NCBI GenBank assembly: GCA_900541185.1
Contig: UQIQ01000005.1
Location: 1-54,303 of the forward strand
DNA: 54,303 nucleotides
From: an uncultured Collinsella sp.
Lineage (GTDB): Bacteria; Actinomycetota; Coriobacteriia; Coriobacteriales; Coriobacteriaceae
Reading direction: 5' to 3'
Positions within the stretch are counted from its first letter, which is position 1, and the number at the start of each line of letters is the position of its first letter. The notes under the pieces are model-generated. The model made no database searches and had not been told where the DNA came from. It saw nothing but the letters and a program-made list of their open reading frames with translations. Both the position numbers and the translations under genes were made by a program. Shown here piece by piece: positions 35,692 through 45,057 of the stretch.

Positions 35692-36873
35692 CTAAAGCTG
35701 TTCGGCCGGACGCTCGGGCGAACTAAAGCCCGAATCAAACGTGACGACGCACGAGACGTCGGGCCGGCGCTCGTGCACGATGCGCGTGACGAGCTCCAGC
35801 AGTTCCTCGTCGGATATGTCAAAGCCGTCGGGACGCACCAGGTCAAACGAAACGAACCCGTCGTGCTCGTGCAGGTCGTGGATGGAGAGCGCGGGATCGA
35901 TCTGCATGACGCCGCGCTTGACCCAGCCGCGCAGGTCGTCGCCGGTGGTGGCGATGGGGTCGCAGTGCAGCGTGATGCCGATGCCCATCTGGCGCTTGAT
36001 GTCGTGCTCGATGGTGTCCAGGATCTCGTGGTGTTCAAACGCGTCGCCCTCGCCGGGCATCTCTACGTGGGCGCTGGCAAACTGACGGCCGGGGCCGTAG
36101 TCGTGCACCATGAGGTCGTGCGTACCCAAGACCTGCGGATAGGACATGATCTTGTCGCGGATTGCCTGGACGAGCTTGGGGTCGGGCGCTTGCCCCAGCA
36201 ACGGGCTGATGGCGTCGCGCACTAGGCCCATGCCGCTGATGCAGATGAAGATGCCCACACCCAGGCCTGCCCAGCCATCGAGGTCAAAGCCTGTCGTCTG
36301 CGAAATAAGCGCCGCCACCAAGACCGAGCCCGAGGTGATGACGTCGTTTTTGGAGTCCTGTGCCGTGGCGATGAGCGTCTCCGAGTCGATGCGATCGCCC
36401 AGCGTGCGGTTGAACGCTGCCATCCAGAGCTTAACGAGCATGGACAAGACGAGGGCGGCTAAGGAGAGCACCGAATATGCAGTGGGGGAAGGCTTGATGA
36501 TCTTAGTGACCGACTCGAGGATCAGATTGATGCCGACGGCGCAAACCAGGACGGCGACGAACAGGCCGGCTAGGTACTCATAGCGACCGTGGCCATAGGG
36601 GTGGCCTTCGTCTGCCGGGCGGCTGGCAAGGCGGAACCCGAGCAGACTCACGATGTTGCTCGAGGCATCGGAGAGGTTGTTGAAAGCGTCGGCGATGAGG
36701 GAGACGGAGCCGGCGAGCAGGCCCGCGATGCCCTTGGCCAAGCACAGGGTGATGTTGAGGCCAATGCAGACGAGGCTTGCGGAAAAGCCCGCGTTGGTGC
36801 GGCAAGATGCATCGACCGGCTCGCTCTCGCTGCCGGGAACAAGCGTATGTACCAGCCGATTTACAAATAGCAT
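35692..36873 (-). CDS. Cation diffusion facilitator transporter
   Basis: Metal/proton antiporter of the CDF family, 393 aa, exporting a divalent cation (Zn, Mn, Fe or Co; not distinguishable). Visible: DAFNNLSDASSNI in helix 2, HPYGHGRYEYLAGL after it, TAQDSKNDVITSG in helix 5, and a cytoplasmic C-terminal domain with HDLMVHDYGPGRQFASAHVE. A further C-terminal ~80 residues repeat a ferredoxin-like fold pattern. ATG 36873 is chosen because TGAGGA precedes it; a longer frame to 37032 lacks support, and an alternative ATG at 36894 is weaker. Its 3' end faces the previous gene with an 18-bp gap. Confidence 0.88.
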   Translation of the reverse strand: MLFVNRLVHTLVPGSESEPVDASCRTNAGFSASLVCIGLNITLCLAKGIAGLLAGSVSLIADAFNNLSDASSNIVSLLGFRLASRPADEGHPYGHGRYEYLAGLFVAVLVCAVGINLILESVTKIIKPSPTAYSVLSLAALVLSMLVKLWMAAFNRTLGDRIDSETLIATAQDSKNDVITSGSVLVAALISQTTGFDLDGWAGLGVGIFICISGMGLVRDAISPLLGQAPDPKLVQAIRDKIMSYPQVLGTHDLMVHDYGPGRQFASAHVEMPGEGDAFEHHEILDTIEHDIKRQMGIGITLHCDPIATTGDDLRGWVKRGVMQIDPALSIHDLHEHDGFVSFDLVRPDGFDISDEELLELVTRIVHERRPDVSCVVTFDSGFSSPERPAEQL

Positions 36874-37091
36874 AGCGGTCGTCCTCACAATCATGTTTAA
36901 GGGGATAGTGTAGCTCGCGCGGGGGCGCCGTGCACCGATGCTCAGAAAATGCAGCAATAGTCTGCCGGTGCTAACGAGCGAGCCTTCTCGTCTGCCTGGG
37001 TGGTCCATTTTGGGCCACATGGGTATGGGCATGTGCCTGTTTGCTCGACATACTTAATGTCGACAGCCCCTGTGCAAAGGAGGACGTTTCC

Positions 37092-38429
37092 ATGGACGAG
37101 ATGTTTGCCATTAAATGTCAAAACTGCGGCGGCCCTATGTACTCGCACCAAGCTAAGCGCAGCTTTGAGTGCGCATATTGCGGTGCGGTCATTCCGTGGC
37201 AGGCGGACGCCGGAGAGCCCAAGAGCGCTTTGGGCATTCGCCATACGCCGTTGACGGTAGTGGATGGACTGCTCAAGCTCACGCACGTGTCGCAACTCGA
37301 GCGCCCGGAGGACCCGGACTGGTATTTCTTCAATTCGCACTGGCGCAATCAGTCGGTCCTGGAACATCTGCTGTGGGAGGACCGCGGCACGGCGCAGGAG
37401 TTCCAAGAAGCGACGCACGTGAGCATTCCTTGTCCCTTCTGCGGAGCGTCCTTTGAGGGCGAGTCAACGCAGCGTGTGTTTGAGTGCCCGTCCTGCGGCA
37501 ACAAGATCGGCATTGCCGACCTGCTCAAGCCCGGTACCTTCAGCAAGCGTCTGACCATGGGCGTGGGTGCAGAGTATGTGCCGGAGCAGGGTATTCCCTG
37601 CGAAATCTCGCCGCAGCAGGCACGTGCCAACGCGCTGCAGCTGGTGCGCCAGTATCCGGATGCCTTTGCCGGGCACGACGTGGAAGACGCGATCCAAAAC
37701 GACATGATGCTCTTCTATTTCCCCATGGCGCTGGCGGACTTGCGCATGATGGCGAGCTTCCCGGGCAAGGGCCTGAGCAAGGAGGCCTTGGTGTACTACG
37801 AGGTGCTCGACTGGGCATACCCCAGGGCAAACTACCTGGACGTTCGCCTCATGGGCATTTTGGAGCCGTGGGACTTTGCCAAGGTCGGTCCGTTCGATCC
37901 CGCCATGCAGGAAGGTGACTTTCGCGTTGTCTCAGTCGATGCGTCTACCAAGGACCAGGTGGTCATTGATAAGTTGGCGCTCGACGTTGCGGGCAACGAC
38001 GCCGAGGCTGTACTGGGGCTCAATAAAAAGAGCATTCGCATGTGGGCGCGCAAGGCCCGCAAACATAAGGACGGCCTGGTGATGGTGCCGGTCTACTTTG
38101 TCGATCGTCCGGCGACAGACGGCCGCGATGGCGAGCAGGTGCGCATTGCCGTAAACGGCCAGACGGGCCGCGCGGCCGCGGTGGTGTTTAGCGACAAGCG
38201 CGAAACGCATATCGTGGCGCCGCTCAGCCCGAGCCTGCATCTGTCCGGTGAGAGCACCGTGCACGCCACGCCCGTCGAGGTCAAATACGTTAAATCGCCC
38301 TTCCTGTACCAGATCGTGCGCCGTGGAGGCGGCGAGCAACCGCGCCAGGTTGCAGCCGCCGTCGAGGGTTCCTACCGAGAGGAGAAGCCCAAACGCCGCG
38401 GTCTGCTGGGTGCGCTATTTGGGAAGTAG
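37092..38429 (+). CDS. Double zinc-ribbon protein of unknown function
   Basis: 445 aa. Two CxxC...CxxC ribbons are present: near 9-31 (CQNCGG to CAYCGA) and 117-141 (CPFCGA to CPSCGN). The C-terminal part ends in VPVYFVDRPATDG, VRIAVNGQTGRAAAVVF and a basic tail. The pattern of an N-terminal ribbon followed by a NGQTG-containing segment recurs in uncharacterised Firmicute and Actinobacterial proteins annotated as TFIIB-like zinc-ribbon or helicase-like. No helicase motif is seen. AAAGGAGGA gives a strong ribosome site. Role unknown; nucleic-acid binding is plausible. Confidence 0.72.
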   Translation: MDEMFAIKCQNCGGPMYSHQAKRSFECAYCGAVIPWQADAGEPKSALGIRHTPLTVVDGLLKLTHVSQLERPEDPDWYFFNSHWRNQSVLEHLLWEDRGTAQEFQEATHVSIPCPFCGASFEGESTQRVFECPSCGNKIGIADLLKPGTFSKRLTMGVGAEYVPEQGIPCEISPQQARANALQLVRQYPDAFAGHDVEDAIQNDMMLFYFPMALADLRMMASFPGKGLSKEALVYYEVLDWAYPRANYLDVRLMGILEPWDFAKVGPFDPAMQEGDFRVVSVDASTKDQVVIDKLALDVAGNDAEAVLGLNKKSIRMWARKARKHKDGLVMVPVYFVDRPATDGRDGEQVRIAVNGQTGRAAAVVFSDKRETHIVAPLSPSLHLSGESTVHATPVEVKYVKSPFLYQIVRRGGGEQPRQVAAAVEGSYREEKPKRRGLLGALFGK

Positions 38430-38581
38430 GGGAGTAGCACCGGTTGTTGCCGTAAGGTGATGGCCGGGGGTGCGGGGCAGCTCTCAGGAGTGCGGGCTGC
38501 CGTCTGATTGTTTGAGGGTGCCAGATGTAAATAAACAGTGGAGCGGCTGCAAAAGAGCCTCCTCACTGGGTAAAATCAGGT

Positions 38582-38680
38582 TGTGCCGCGGAACCCGCTC
38601 CTCAGCTAGTCACACTTCGGAAGCGCGGGCAACGCAGGTATTATCGTCTAAAGGGCCGGCTGCAACCGGCCCTTTTCTGT
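38582..38680 (+). ncRNA. Candidate small RNA (unassigned)
   Basis: A transcript starting about 7 nt after TAAAAT (38570-38575) and ending at the T-rich hairpin at 38651-38677 would be about 100 nt. It has a GC-rich internal segment with a CTTCGG tetraloop-like motif. The match to SRP RNA is insufficient. No family assigned. Confidence 0.28.
38651..38677 (+). terminator. Intergenic terminator
   Basis: AAGGGCCGG and CCGGCCCTT, 9-bp stem with a 6-nt loop, then T-rich sequence; 220 bp past the zinc-ribbon gene stop, so it probably serves an RNA or long 3' UTR. Confidence 0.75.
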
Positions 38681-38854
38681 GGCAGCCAATGGACCCACAT
38701 CAGACGAAGGCCGCGTCTTTGCCTGTCAGGTCACGCTCGCCAGCCACGGCTAGAATGTCGTTGCCGGCGTCCATGACCGGTATTGTTTCGTAGCGTGCGT
38801 CGCAACCGCGAGTGCGCCTGCGACGGCTGCGGTGGCTTCGGTCGCAACGTGCTG

Positions 38855-39904
38855 CTACCCTTGCGTTTCGCCATTAGTCGCTTCGTTGATGGCGCGGTAC
38901 TCGGCGCTTAGTTCGCGCGCCAGCTCTTCCTTGCTTGGAAGATACGGCAGGTATTTGGCGGCAAACACTTGGTCGTTGTCTTCGGGCAGCGTGTACTCGA
39001 CAATCGAATCGCTTTTGTCCGCGCAGAGCACGATGCCTATGGGCGGATTGTCGCCTTCGTTCATGAGCTCGCGCGTGTAGTAGTTCACATACATTTGCAT
39101 CTGGCCCAGGTCCTGATGCGTAAGGTCGTCCGTCTTAAGGTCGATGAGCACGAAGCAGCGCATCAGATAGTTGTAAAAAACAAGGTCAATATAGAAATGG
39201 CGCCCATCAAAGGTGATGCGCTTTTGGCGCGCCTCGAAAGCGAAACCACGGCCAAGCTCCAGCAGGAACTTCTGAAGATGCGTGATGAGCGCCTGCTCTA
39301 GATCGCTCTCGCGAAACGCAGTATCGTCCGAGAAACCTAAAAACTCCAGTACATATGGGTCGCGGATGATATCCTCGGGGCGACGAGCCGGGGCGCTCTT
39401 TTGGATTTCCTGGGTGACGGCCTCCTTGTCCTTGCTGGCAAGTAGGCGCTCGCGGAACATGGTGTTGATCTGGCGTTCGAGCTGACGCGTGCTCCAACGA
39501 GAATCGGCGCATTCGTTCATGTACCAGGTGCGAGCATCAGGGTCGGAAATGCGCATCAACCTGCGGTAATGAGTCCAGCTCAATTCGCTACGCAGTGCGT
39601 CGCGAATTGGAAACGCAAGAAAGAACTGACGCATATTGCGAAGGTTTGCGATGCCAAAGCCTCTTCCGAAATCCGCGGTAAGCCTTCTGGAGAGGCCTGC
39701 AATCAATGCCTCTCCATATGCTGCGCGCTCCTCTCCGACCTGTTCATCTACAATACTCTTGCCGATCTCCCAATATGCCTCAACCATCGCAAAGTTAACG
39801 GCGGTATAGGCCTTGTCGCGAGCGGCGTTGAGAATCGAGGAGACCTGCTTGTAAAAACCTTCGGGCACGATTGCCGATTCTCCACGGTTTACCAGTTCGC
39901 CCAT
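38855..39904 (-). CDS. DUF1016/YhcG family PD-(D/E)XK nuclease
   Basis: 349 aa. The N-terminal DUF1016_N region (NFAMVEAYWEIGKSIV, GFGIANLRNMRQFFLAFP, LSWTHYRRLM) is followed by the YhcG nuclease core, with E in LGRGFAFEARQ, D in FYIDLVFYN and LIDLKT (the D...ExK type site). Family members are often encoded with restriction-modification systems or in defence islands; here it stands alone between housekeeping genes. GTG 39907 and ATG 39904 are adjacent; ATG is taken. The frame is intact, so it is probably functional. Confidence 0.9.
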   Translation of the reverse strand: MGELVNRGESAIVPEGFYKQVSSILNAARDKAYTAVNFAMVEAYWEIGKSIVDEQVGEERAAYGEALIAGLSRRLTADFGRGFGIANLRNMRQFFLAFPIRDALRSELSWTHYRRLMRISDPDARTWYMNECADSRWSTRQLERQINTMFRERLLASKDKEAVTQEIQKSAPARRPEDIIRDPYVLEFLGFSDDTAFRESDLEQALITHLQKFLLELGRGFAFEARQKRITFDGRHFYIDLVFYNYLMRCFVLIDLKTDDLTHQDLGQMQMYVNYYTRELMNEGDNPPIGIVLCADKSDSIVEYTLPEDNDQVFAAKYLPYLPSKEELARELSAEYRAINEATNGETQG

Positions 39905-40072
39905 CACTGTCGCCCCACTTTCCTCTTGTGGAATGCATCTTTATCGCATTTAGTTTAAAGCCTCGCGCGGACACGAATTGCTTTGCTGTCTGGCACCTTC
40001 GCATGGGAGCCTTGCGGTGACTAAAATGTGGCCATAGAGACAGTTTTAGCGAACCCCACGGGAGTGATGCGT

Positions 40073-40342
40073 ATGGACAACAACACGCTGCTGTTCCAGG
40101 ACAAAGGTTCGGGTAGGTTTAAAGACGTCAAGATCTACCCTAACCGCATCGAGGTGCTCAAGAAGGGCACTTTTGGTGGCAAGCACACCGAGATTGTTTA
40201 TCTTAAGGATATTACGGGGGTCAGCAGGATCAAGGGCCGCGACGTTTTCCTACGTAACAGGCTGTTGACTGCCTGTGTCTTTAGTCTGAGCAGCCGCTCC
40301 CAAGCTCAGGAGTTCGTGAATGCGCTGAACATGGTGATGTAG
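40073..40342 (+). CDS. Small PH-like protein
   Basis: 89 aa, no signal peptide or membrane segment. A pattern of short beta strands (LLFQDKGSGRFKDVKIYPNRIEVLKKG, IVYLKDITGVSRI) ending in an amphipathic helix (RSQAQEFVNALNMV) suggests a bacterial pleckstrin-homology-like fold. The call rests on pattern only. The ATG at 40073 follows GGGAG by 8 nt; the longer frame from 40028 begins with GTG and has no site. Confidence 0.55.
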   Translation: MDNNTLLFQDKGSGRFKDVKIYPNRIEVLKKGTFGGKHTEIVYLKDITGVSRIKGRDVFLRNRLLTACVFSLSSRSQAQEFVNALNMVM

Positions 40343-40369
40343 CCGATAACGGTGTTCGGGCTAAGGTAA

Positions 40370-40401
40370 AAATCGGGGCGCAGAACGGTATTCTGCGCCC
40401 C
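40370..40401 (-). terminator. Terminator of the PI-PLC-like gene
   Basis: GGGGCGCAGAA and TTCTGCGCCCC, 11-bp stem with a 5-nt loop; on the minus strand it is followed by GATTTTTACC. On the plus strand it could also stop the small PH-like gene. Confidence 0.8.
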
Positions 40402-40437
40402 CCCAATTGAGTCGATGTGTCTAAAAGGCGGGCTTGC

Positions 40438-42928
40438 CTATTCGCTGTCGTCCCCAACGTTTTCGCGGTCATTGGCAAGCATCGCCGCGCCGGCGACCGT
40501 TGTCGCCATGGCGGCAACGGCGAGCCCGGCGGCAATGCCGGAGCCGTCGCCCGTGTCGGCGAGTTTTCCGCCCGAGCCCTTGCCCTTGTTGCCCTTACCA
40601 TTCTTATCAGCGCTGCCTGCGCTGGAACCCGTGCCGCTGCCGGTGCCGCCTGCACTGCCCGAGGCCGCTACGGTAAAGCTTGCGGCTCCATCGCTGGCGA
40701 GCGTGTAGCTCTGCGCCGCGTCGCCCAAGAGACCGTTCACGCGCACCCAGTACGTTCCCGCGGTAAATGCCTCGCCCTCGTCCAGACGCCGTTCCCGGAG
40801 CGCCGTTCGCGTCGTGCACAAACTCGAGCTGGGCCGTGCAGGCATCGGTTTCGAGCTTGCCCTCGAGTGATGCCGCAATCTTGGCGCGCACGTCTTCGCC
40901 GGCCTTAAGGCCTTCGAGTCCCTCAAAATGGGGCGTCAGCGCGCGTGGATCGATATCGATGGGCACGGAGCCCCGCAGCTCCGTAACGGTCTCGTTGCCC
41001 AAGGCGTCGACATCCACATATTCGATGGCAAACGCATGGCCCGAAGCTGCCACGTTGAGTACGTTGCTGCTGTCGACGAGGCGGAAATGACCCTCGCCAA
41101 CGGTCTTGCCGTCCTGGAATGAGGCATCGCTCAGCGAGTCGCCGTACGTCATGCGCATGCGGGTCGGGAGATAGTACGGGAGATAGTACGAAGCCGTCTG
41201 CTTGTGCTCCGTATCGTAATTGCGCTGGTAGATGCTCCGGGCCAGCGCCGCATCAACAAAGTCGGATGCGATGATGCCAATGTGCTTGAGGTAATCTGAC
41301 TTTGCATCCTCGATGCCGCTGGGATTGATGTACGGGCTCCTATACAGATGCTCGTTGACTACTCGTGCCGAGGTAAAAGGATTGCCTCCGTGCGACAAGC
41401 CCGTGCAGCTGGTGTAGTTGATAGACCAGCAACGCTCCAGGACTTTCTCCTTGGCCCCGTTATCGTCCTCGACATCTACCTCGTTGCGCGTGCGCCCGGA
41501 CGTTTCCTTCAGCGCATTATCGACCCAGCTGAGCTTGTCGGTTCCCGTGAGTTTGTACTTGTCCTGGGCGTATACCTTGGTGCAATAGGGCTCTTTGTCG
41601 CCTGTTTCCCCCGCGGCTTCAAAGCCCCGCGCGTCTTGGACAAGACACATAGTGGCGCTGTCGGAGTGAGCCTTGATCTTGTCATCCCATTCGGTAAGGT
41701 CGAGGCCCCACGTGTGGCCGCTTACACTGTTGCCGGCGAGCCTAAATCGACGCAGCAGAACGATCTTTCCGCGCACCTCGTGTAGCGTGGGGATTCGGCT
41801 CGACGTATAGAACAGTTTGGGGTTGTCGTCCAAAACCTTGGCGAAAGCCGTCGTAACACTTTCGTCGGTAGCCTCGTCGTTGCCTCGTGATACAAGCATG
41901 ATGAGCGCTTCTGTCGGGTTTTCGTTCAAAAACGTTTTGAAGTAGCCTATGACATCGGAAAGATGCATAAAGTACGCGTCTTTTTTGAGCAGGTAGTAAT
42001 CCCCGTGGTCGATACCGGGGTTGTCGCCCTTTCCGAGCCGGATATCAAAATAGCGAATGCCTTCGAGCAACTGCGTGGGAATGTAATCCTGCTGGCATTT
42101 TACTTGCGAGGATTGAGGCTCGGTGTCGTTGTCCACACTGCAAGTGCTCGAATCGTGCGTGCCCGGGATGCTCAGCTCGTCGAGGAACTTATTGTCGTCG
42201 ACGTATTTCATCCAACATGGCCCATCGACGTAGCTGCTGTACGTGATCCAGTCGAGGCTGCTAACCGTGGCATCGTTCTTTTTCATGTCGTAACCGATAA
42301 GTTCGAGCTCCCACGGAATGCTCTTACTCTTATGGCAGATCTTATTGTTGTCCTGGTCTTCGCCGTTCGATTCTATTGCCAGGTACTTAATGTCTTTTTT
42401 CTCGGTTTCTTTCTCGACCGTGCGGTCTCGGATGATATAGGTTCCGTTTGATTGACGCTCGAACGCAAAAGAGCGGCTGGGCTTGCCGTCATGCTCGCCA
42501 CTCCATACGTGGATGACCTTTCCGTCTTTGTCCGAGTCGCCATCGACCGACCAAATGCTGTAGCCCGTCTTTTTATGCTCTTCGAAATTGAGCAAGGTGC
42601 GGATAGCATACCAGTTTGTATCGTCATTCTTGGTCGTTACGTTCTCAAGGATGAGCTTGCTGGACGTGCCGTCATTAAACAGATGGCAGACGTTGCCGAT
42701 GACGTTGCCGTCTTCGTTAACGCTTGCGGTACGAAAATAACCTGCGGGGCGAAGGCGAATGACGAAATTGTCGAGGCTGACCGACGCTGTGGCAGCGTCG
42801 TCTGCAAATGCCGCTCGTGGGCCAATGCCCAATGCCGCGGTTTCGGGCAGGCTTGCAAGTGGCGACAACGCCGCGAGTCCAAGGCCCAACGTAAATGCTC
42901 GGCGGCTGATGGCGTGGTGTTCGGTCAT
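40438..42928 (-). pseudogene. Tat-exported, LAxTG-anchored PI-PLC-like protein, frameshifted
   Basis: The N-terminus (MTEHHAISRRAFTLGLGL) is a twin-arginine signal with SRRAF. The middle carries the PI-PLC X-domain pattern: LSIPGTHDSST, LLEGIRYFDIRLG, DHGDYYLL, and a helix-rich barrel (SDVIGYFKTFLNENPTEAL). Just after VHDANGAP the frame breaks: a run of three C's at 40794-40796 (plus strand) appears to hold one base too many. Removing it rejoins a C-terminal part with a Gly/Ser/Lys-rich linker, LADTG sorting signal, hydrophobic helix and short tail ending at 40438. LAxTG suits class E sortases of Actinobacteria. It may be a sequencing error, a slipped-strand variant or a true pseudogene; without the fix the product ends at 40607 lacking the anchor. 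Confidence 0.72.
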
Positions 42929-43134
42929 AACTTCTCCATTCGCAGAGTGCGGTTATGCGATAGTTTTGGTCACTATACTGCTCAGATGTTTAAAGATGCT
43001 GGTTTAATTGTCTGCGCGGCGCAATAAATCGGCGGGCGGACGTGTTGGGGTGCTTGTCGTTTTCGTACTGTTGCTACATTTGGAGCGGTTCCGGCGTCCG
43101 GCATCCTCGCGTTCGTTGGCTACCGGCATAAGAA
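42929..43134. other. Upstream region of the PI-PLC-like gene
   Basis: No gene. On the minus strand TATAGT (about 42973-42978) may be a -10 element for the PI-PLC-like gene; the -35 is weak. Confidence 0.35.
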
Positions 43135-43162
43135 AGGGAGGGTCGGTTTACCGGCCCTCCCT
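43135..43162 (-). terminator. Terminator after first lipoprotein gene
   Basis: GGGAGGG-type arms (GGGAGGGTCGG with CCGGCCCTCCC, one wobble) and, on the minus strand, a T-rich end. Confidence 0.7.
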
Positions 43163-43233
43163 GGGTGCGAAGCACTGGGGTATCGTCGCTTGTTTGCACT
43201 GTGCCCGTGTTTCCCGCTGCGCTCGCCAGTCGC

Positions 43234-43839
43234 TTAGCGCTTGATCTCGATATCGTCGAGCTTGACGTCCATGGCCTCGGTCTTGGCCTCGGCGATGTCG
43301 TCGGCAAATTCCAGAGACTTCATCATGGTCTCGACGGCGTCCTTGTGCTCCTCGACGTTGTCGATACGCACATACACACTGCCGCCGTCAACGTCGGTGA
43401 AGTATTCGGTCGTTACGCCGCCCGAGTGTGTATAGGAAGCGTTGCGCCAAGTCTTGCCGTTGTACTTGACGGGGTCATTCTCGGTCCACTCAAAGCTGGC
43501 ATTCCACTTTGCCTCGTAGTCGAACAGCTCGTCGGCGTTCTTGTCAGGATCGAAGACGGGGATGAAGCGATCGCTGGCGTGCTCGCTCTCGGTGAACTTA
43601 AACTGGGCCCTGTCGGCGGTGTCGCCTGCGACGTCCGTGATCTCGACGCCCTCGGGCACCTCGACTTTAAACCAAATGAAGTCAGTCCTCATATCCACGG
43701 CTGGCTTTTCCGCTCCACCGCCACCGCCACCGCCACCGCCGCTGCCGGTAGCGCCGCCGCTGCCACCGCAGCCCACCAGGGCAACTGCGGCAAAGAGACT
43801 GATGCAGAGGGTGAGAATCGCAAAGGCCTTCTTTTTCAT
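43234..43839 (-). CDS. Lipoprotein, paralogue A
   Basis: 201 aa. A type II signal peptide (MKKKAFAILTLCISLFAAVALVGC) with lipobox LVGC is followed by a polyglycine linker and a soluble domain beginning DFIWFKVEVPEGV. It shares its whole layout with the next gene: KxDxIWFKVE(M/V)PEGV, RFIPV, YNGxTW, TxxFTDVxxGSVYV, and a C-terminal VEISSIEI/DIEIK. No domain recognised; probably membrane-anchored, extracellular. AGGAGG lies 8 nt before the ATG. The polyglycine run is close to a slippage-prone GGC/GGT tract. Confidence 0.82.
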   Translation of the reverse strand: MKKKAFAILTLCISLFAAVALVGCGGSGGATGSGGGGGGGGGAEKPAVDMRTDFIWFKVEVPEGVEITDVAGDTADRAQFKFTESEHASDRFIPVFDPDKNADELFDYEAKWNASFEWTENDPVKYNGKTWRNASYTHSGGVTTEYFTDVDGGSVYVRIDNVEEHKDAVETMMKSLEFADDIAEAKTEAMDVKLDDIEIKR

Positions 43840-43911
43840 GGTCGTGTCCTCCTCGATCTGTAATCGTCCATGGGTTACCTGCCTTTACTGTACGCGTGGA
43901 CGGCTCCTTCG

Positions 43912-43930
43912 GGTGGGCCATGTGTCCCAT
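43912..43930. promoter_or_regulatory. Shared 19-bp motif, copy 1
   Basis: GGTGGGCCATGTGTCCCAT, an imperfect dyad (TGGG...CCCA), occurs identically at 44878-44896. Both copies lie upstream of the lipoprotein paralogues and may mark a shared regulator. Confidence 0.45.
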
Positions 43931-43976
43931 TCTGAGGGCCGGATTTGCGCCGTTAAGTGGCAATATGTTCGGGCGC

Positions 43977-44011
43977 AAAAGAGGGGAGGGCTGGTGCTGT
44001 CGGCCCTCCCC
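43977..44011 (-). terminator. Terminator after second lipoprotein gene
   Basis: Arms GGGGAGGGC and GGCCCTCCCC (with a loop of about 12 nt); T-rich on the minus strand (TCTTTTGC). It is very like the terminator at 43135. Confidence 0.7.
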
Positions 44012-44080
44012 GGGTTGGGCGCCCGTTGTTTTAATGGGGCGCATGTGCGCGGGTGCGCGTAGGCGCGTGCGGGTGTCCCG

Positions 44081-44680
44081 TTACCTGATCTCGATGCTCG
44101 AAATCTCGACTTCGCGTGCCTCGGAAACTGCCTCTTCCATGTCATCGGGGAACTCGATGGAGTTGAGGAGTGCCTCGGCTTCTTTCTTGTGCTGGTCGAA
44201 GTTCGAGATGAGGACGTAGACGCTTCCCGGCTCAACATCGGTAAAAAGCATGGTTGAGATGCCGCTGTTGTCCTCGTATGTTCCGACGAGCCACGTCCTG
44301 CCGTTATACTCGACGGACCCGCCATCCTTCCACTGGAACGTATCCCCCTTCTTTTCCGCCTGGTCGGCGTGGGATTCCTCGGCCGTCAGCGCTTTTTTCC
44401 AAACGGGGATAAAGCGATCGGCCGAGGCGTTCTCGTCTTCGGGGAAGGTGAGCTGGACCCTGTCGGCATTCTTGCCGGCAGAGTCGCTTACGCCGACGCC
44501 CTCGGGCATCTCGACCTTAAACCAGATGTAGTCGGTCTTCTTGGCGACGGGGGCCTTTTCCTTGCTCTCGCTCTTGGGGGCGCTGCCGCCGCCCGATGCG
44601 CTCCCGCCGCAGCCCACAAGGGCGAGCGCGGCAAAGAGGGCGATGCAAAGGGAAAGGATTGATAGGGTCTTTTTCATCAT
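44081..44680 (-). CDS. Lipoprotein, paralogue B
   Basis: 199 aa; signal peptide ending in LVGC lipobox, Ser/Gly/Lys linker, then a domain parallel to paralogue A (DYIWFKVEMPEGVGVSDSAG, RFIPVW, YNGRTW, TMLFTDVEPGSVYV). ATG 44680 is chosen since AAGGAGG is 8 nt ahead; the adjacent ATG at 44677 is possible and the frame continues upstream to 44713. The pair is a tandem duplication. Function unknown. Confidence 0.82.
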   Translation of the reverse strand: MMKKTLSILSLCIALFAALALVGCGGSASGGGSAPKSESKEKAPVAKKTDYIWFKVEMPEGVGVSDSAGKNADRVQLTFPEDENASADRFIPVWKKALTAEESHADQAEKKGDTFQWKDGGSVEYNGRTWLVGTYEDNSGISTMLFTDVEPGSVYVLISNFDQHKKEAEALLNSIEFPDDMEEAVSEAREVEISSIEIR

Positions 44681-45057
44681 GGTGGCGTCCTCCTTGTCTG
44701 CTGATGACATCACGGCGCCGCATGCTGTTGGGGTACTGATTGCGCTGGCGGCGGATGTCTCTGTGTACTGTGCGACTTATGCCTCCGTTCATCGCTTGTG
44801 GCCGTTGCGCGGCCGTGCCCCAACGGGCTCCTTACTTATAGATATGCCCCGGTTTGTACCGTCCGGGAGTCTCGAAAGGTGGGCCATGTGTCCCATGTTT
44901 GCGGTGCCGACGCCTATCGTTCGTCATAGAAATCCGCGATGGCCAGGTGCGCTGACGCTCATGTACTTATGGGCTAGACTTAGCACCATTATGTGATTGA
45001 TGCGGTCGGTCGGCGGTTGCCACCCGACCGATGTATATGACTTGAAGGTGCGTGCGT
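44681..45057. other. Region between lipoprotein B and fchA
   Basis: About 377 bp without a gene. It holds copy 2 of the 19-bp motif (44878-44896) and presumably divergent promoters for both flanking genes. Confidence 0.4.
44878..44896. promoter_or_regulatory. Shared 19-bp motif, copy 2
   Basis: Identical to 43912-43930 (GGTGGGCCATGTGTCCCAT). Confidence 0.45.

Larger units (their letters stand above)
38430..38854. other. Intergenic region with candidate small RNA
   Basis: About 425 bp between the zinc-ribbon gene and the convergent nuclease gene, without a convincing ORF. It contains a TAAAAT -10-like element (38570-38575) and the hairpin terminator at 38651-38677; see separate entries. Confidence 0.4.

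Noticed and set aside
38595..38650. SRP RNA-like string (GTCA..CTTCGGAAG)
   Set aside because: The conserved SRP core (GGTCAGG...CCGGAAGG...AGCAG) is not present in order; resemblance is superficial.
40607..40796. Arg-rich C-terminus of the PI-PLC-like open frame
   Set aside because: It is the out-of-frame translation after the indel; the other frame gives a linker and sorting signal that make sense.
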